Of a DNA stretch of 64,000 nt, positions 63,371 through 64,000 are shown in pieces. Below the pieces are notes generated by a model. It searched no databases. It was not told the DNA's origin and was given only the letters and a program-made list of their open reading frames with translations. The stretch spans positions 1,054,001-1,118,000 of the forward strand of contig NZ_CABVIY010000001.1 in NCBI RefSeq assembly GCF_902498195.1. The letters are read 5' to 3'. Position 1 is the stretch's first letter. Each line of letters opens with the position of its first letter. The position numbers were made by a program, and so were the translations under genes. Source of the stretch: Pseudomonas fluorescens (GTDB lineage Bacteria; Pseudomonadota; Gammaproteobacteria; Pseudomonadales; Pseudomonadaceae).

Positions 63371-64000
63371 TGGGCGTTGCCTTGTGGCGATGGGTTGAGG
63401 GAGGAGGGCAGCGGGTCGTGGCGTATCCAGGGTTGGTCGACGCCGGCGATCCGCAGGTGGGCGTCGAACTGCGGATTCTGTTCAGGAGTGTCGCTGCGCT
63501 GGTGCATGCCGCGGCTTTCCTTGCGCTGCTCGGCGGCGCTGTAGCACCAGCGGGCGGTGGCCGCCATCGCGGCGATTTCCCGGGCCCGCAGCGGGTTGTC
63601 CTGATCGACCGACAAGCCCTCGCGCACCTCATCCCAAACGCTGTCCAGCGCTTGCAGGGAGCGCCCGATCCCGCTGCCTGAGCGGAACAGGTTTTTCTCC
63701 AATGGGTGGACTTGGGCCTGGATGCGCTGGATCAGCTCGTTCGGCCGGGTCGCGGTGCAAGACAGTCGGGACTGCAAACCCGCGCCGCCAAAGCCTTGCA
63801 GCGCGACATTGCGCTCGGGGTTACCCAGGGCCCGTCGCGCGGCGCCGCGCCCGGCGTACTGGCCGGAAGACAAAGCCCAGGCGGAGTTCTGCGCGCCACC
63901 GCCAGAGGTCGCGCCGGCAATCAACTCACGGCTGGCGGCGTCCCCGGCGGCGAACACACCGGGCACGGTGGTCTGGCAGTCGTCGTCAATCACCCGCAGG
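63367..64000 (-). CDS. FAD-binding subunit of fumarate reductase/AprA type, C-terminal part
   Basis: The 3' part of a flavoprotein whose start lies beyond the window. The visible 211 or so residues begin after the first FAD domain and include TTVPGVFAAGDAASRELIAGATSGGGAQNSAWA, the second FAD contact of the fumarate reductase/AprA group, then the helical C-terminal domain with DNPLRAREIAAMAATARWCYSAA. With the ferredoxin it resembles an adenylylsulfate-reductase-like pair. It is close to genes for organosulfur oxidation; its substrate is unknown. Confidence 0.8.
   Translation of the reverse strand, partial: LRVIDDDCQTTVPGVFAAGDAASRELIAGATSGGGAQNSAWALSSGQYAGRGAARRALGNPERNVALQGFGGAGLQSRLSCTATRPNELIQRIQAQVHPLEKNLFRSGSGIGRSLQALDSVWDEVREGLSVDQDNPLRAREIAAMAATARWCYSAAEQRKESRGMHQRSDTPEQNPQFDAHLRIAGVDQPWIRHDPLPSSLNPSPQGNAQ

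Overview
The window is a high-GC chromosomal segment that looks like a member of the Pseudomonas fluorescens group. The evidence is the many intergenic REP pairs of the GTAGGAGCGAGCxxGCTCGCGA type, a DUF1652 gene, a selenocysteine formate dehydrogenase locus with its own selA-selB-selC, and a catabolic repertoire typical of rhizosphere pseudomonads (protocatechuate, creatinine, sugar acids, organosulfur).

Bases 1-13400 hold the 3' end of a UvrD-type helicase, a DUF1652 gene, a SnoaL-AraC regulator, a DAO-family oxidase, a small lipoprotein, a coupled FAN1 nuclease / Rad3-XPD helicase pair, a PAS-PAS hybrid histidine kinase, a CPA-type antiporter and a MalY/PatB lyase. Bases 13700-22920 form a complete selenocysteine module: fdnG with an in-frame UGA and adjacent SECIS, fdnH, fdnI, fdhE, selA, selB and the Sec tRNA gene selC. 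Bases 22950-27625, directly after selC, hold a two-component system divergent from a gtrA-gtrB-glycosyltransferase trio with visibly lower GC, possibly an acquired surface-modification island.

Bases 27800-29600 hold an AI-2E-family permease and an LprI-MliC double-domain periplasmic protein. Bases 29766-41197 are a sugar-acid catabolic region: a FucD-like enolase-superfamily dehydratase, two LysR regulators, and an operon of UxaA/GarD-like dehydratase, ketoglutarate-semialdehyde dehydrogenase, Ldh-family oxidoreductase, FAH-family dehydratase and ACS-type transporter. Two composite palindromic repeats of about 750 bp and one 131-bp relative lie at 32160-33126 and 41221-41976. Bases 42177-46030 hold a DHA2 exporter and pcaHG with its LysR regulator and a recognisable PcaQ box. 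Bases 46227-53985 are a creatinine/creatine catabolic locus: two GlxA-type AraC regulators, creatinase, creatininase and two transporters. creA and crnA share a 40-bp promoter element, which I consider the most useful unannotated signal here. Bases 54329-64000 hold a dipeptide-type ABC importer with fused double ATPase, a ParDE-like toxin-antitoxin pair, and an organosulfur-type operon of sulfonate-binding protein, flavin monooxygenase, ferredoxin and flavoprotein that runs off the window end.

All functional assignments come from reading motifs, gene order and remembered family sequences; no database search was run.
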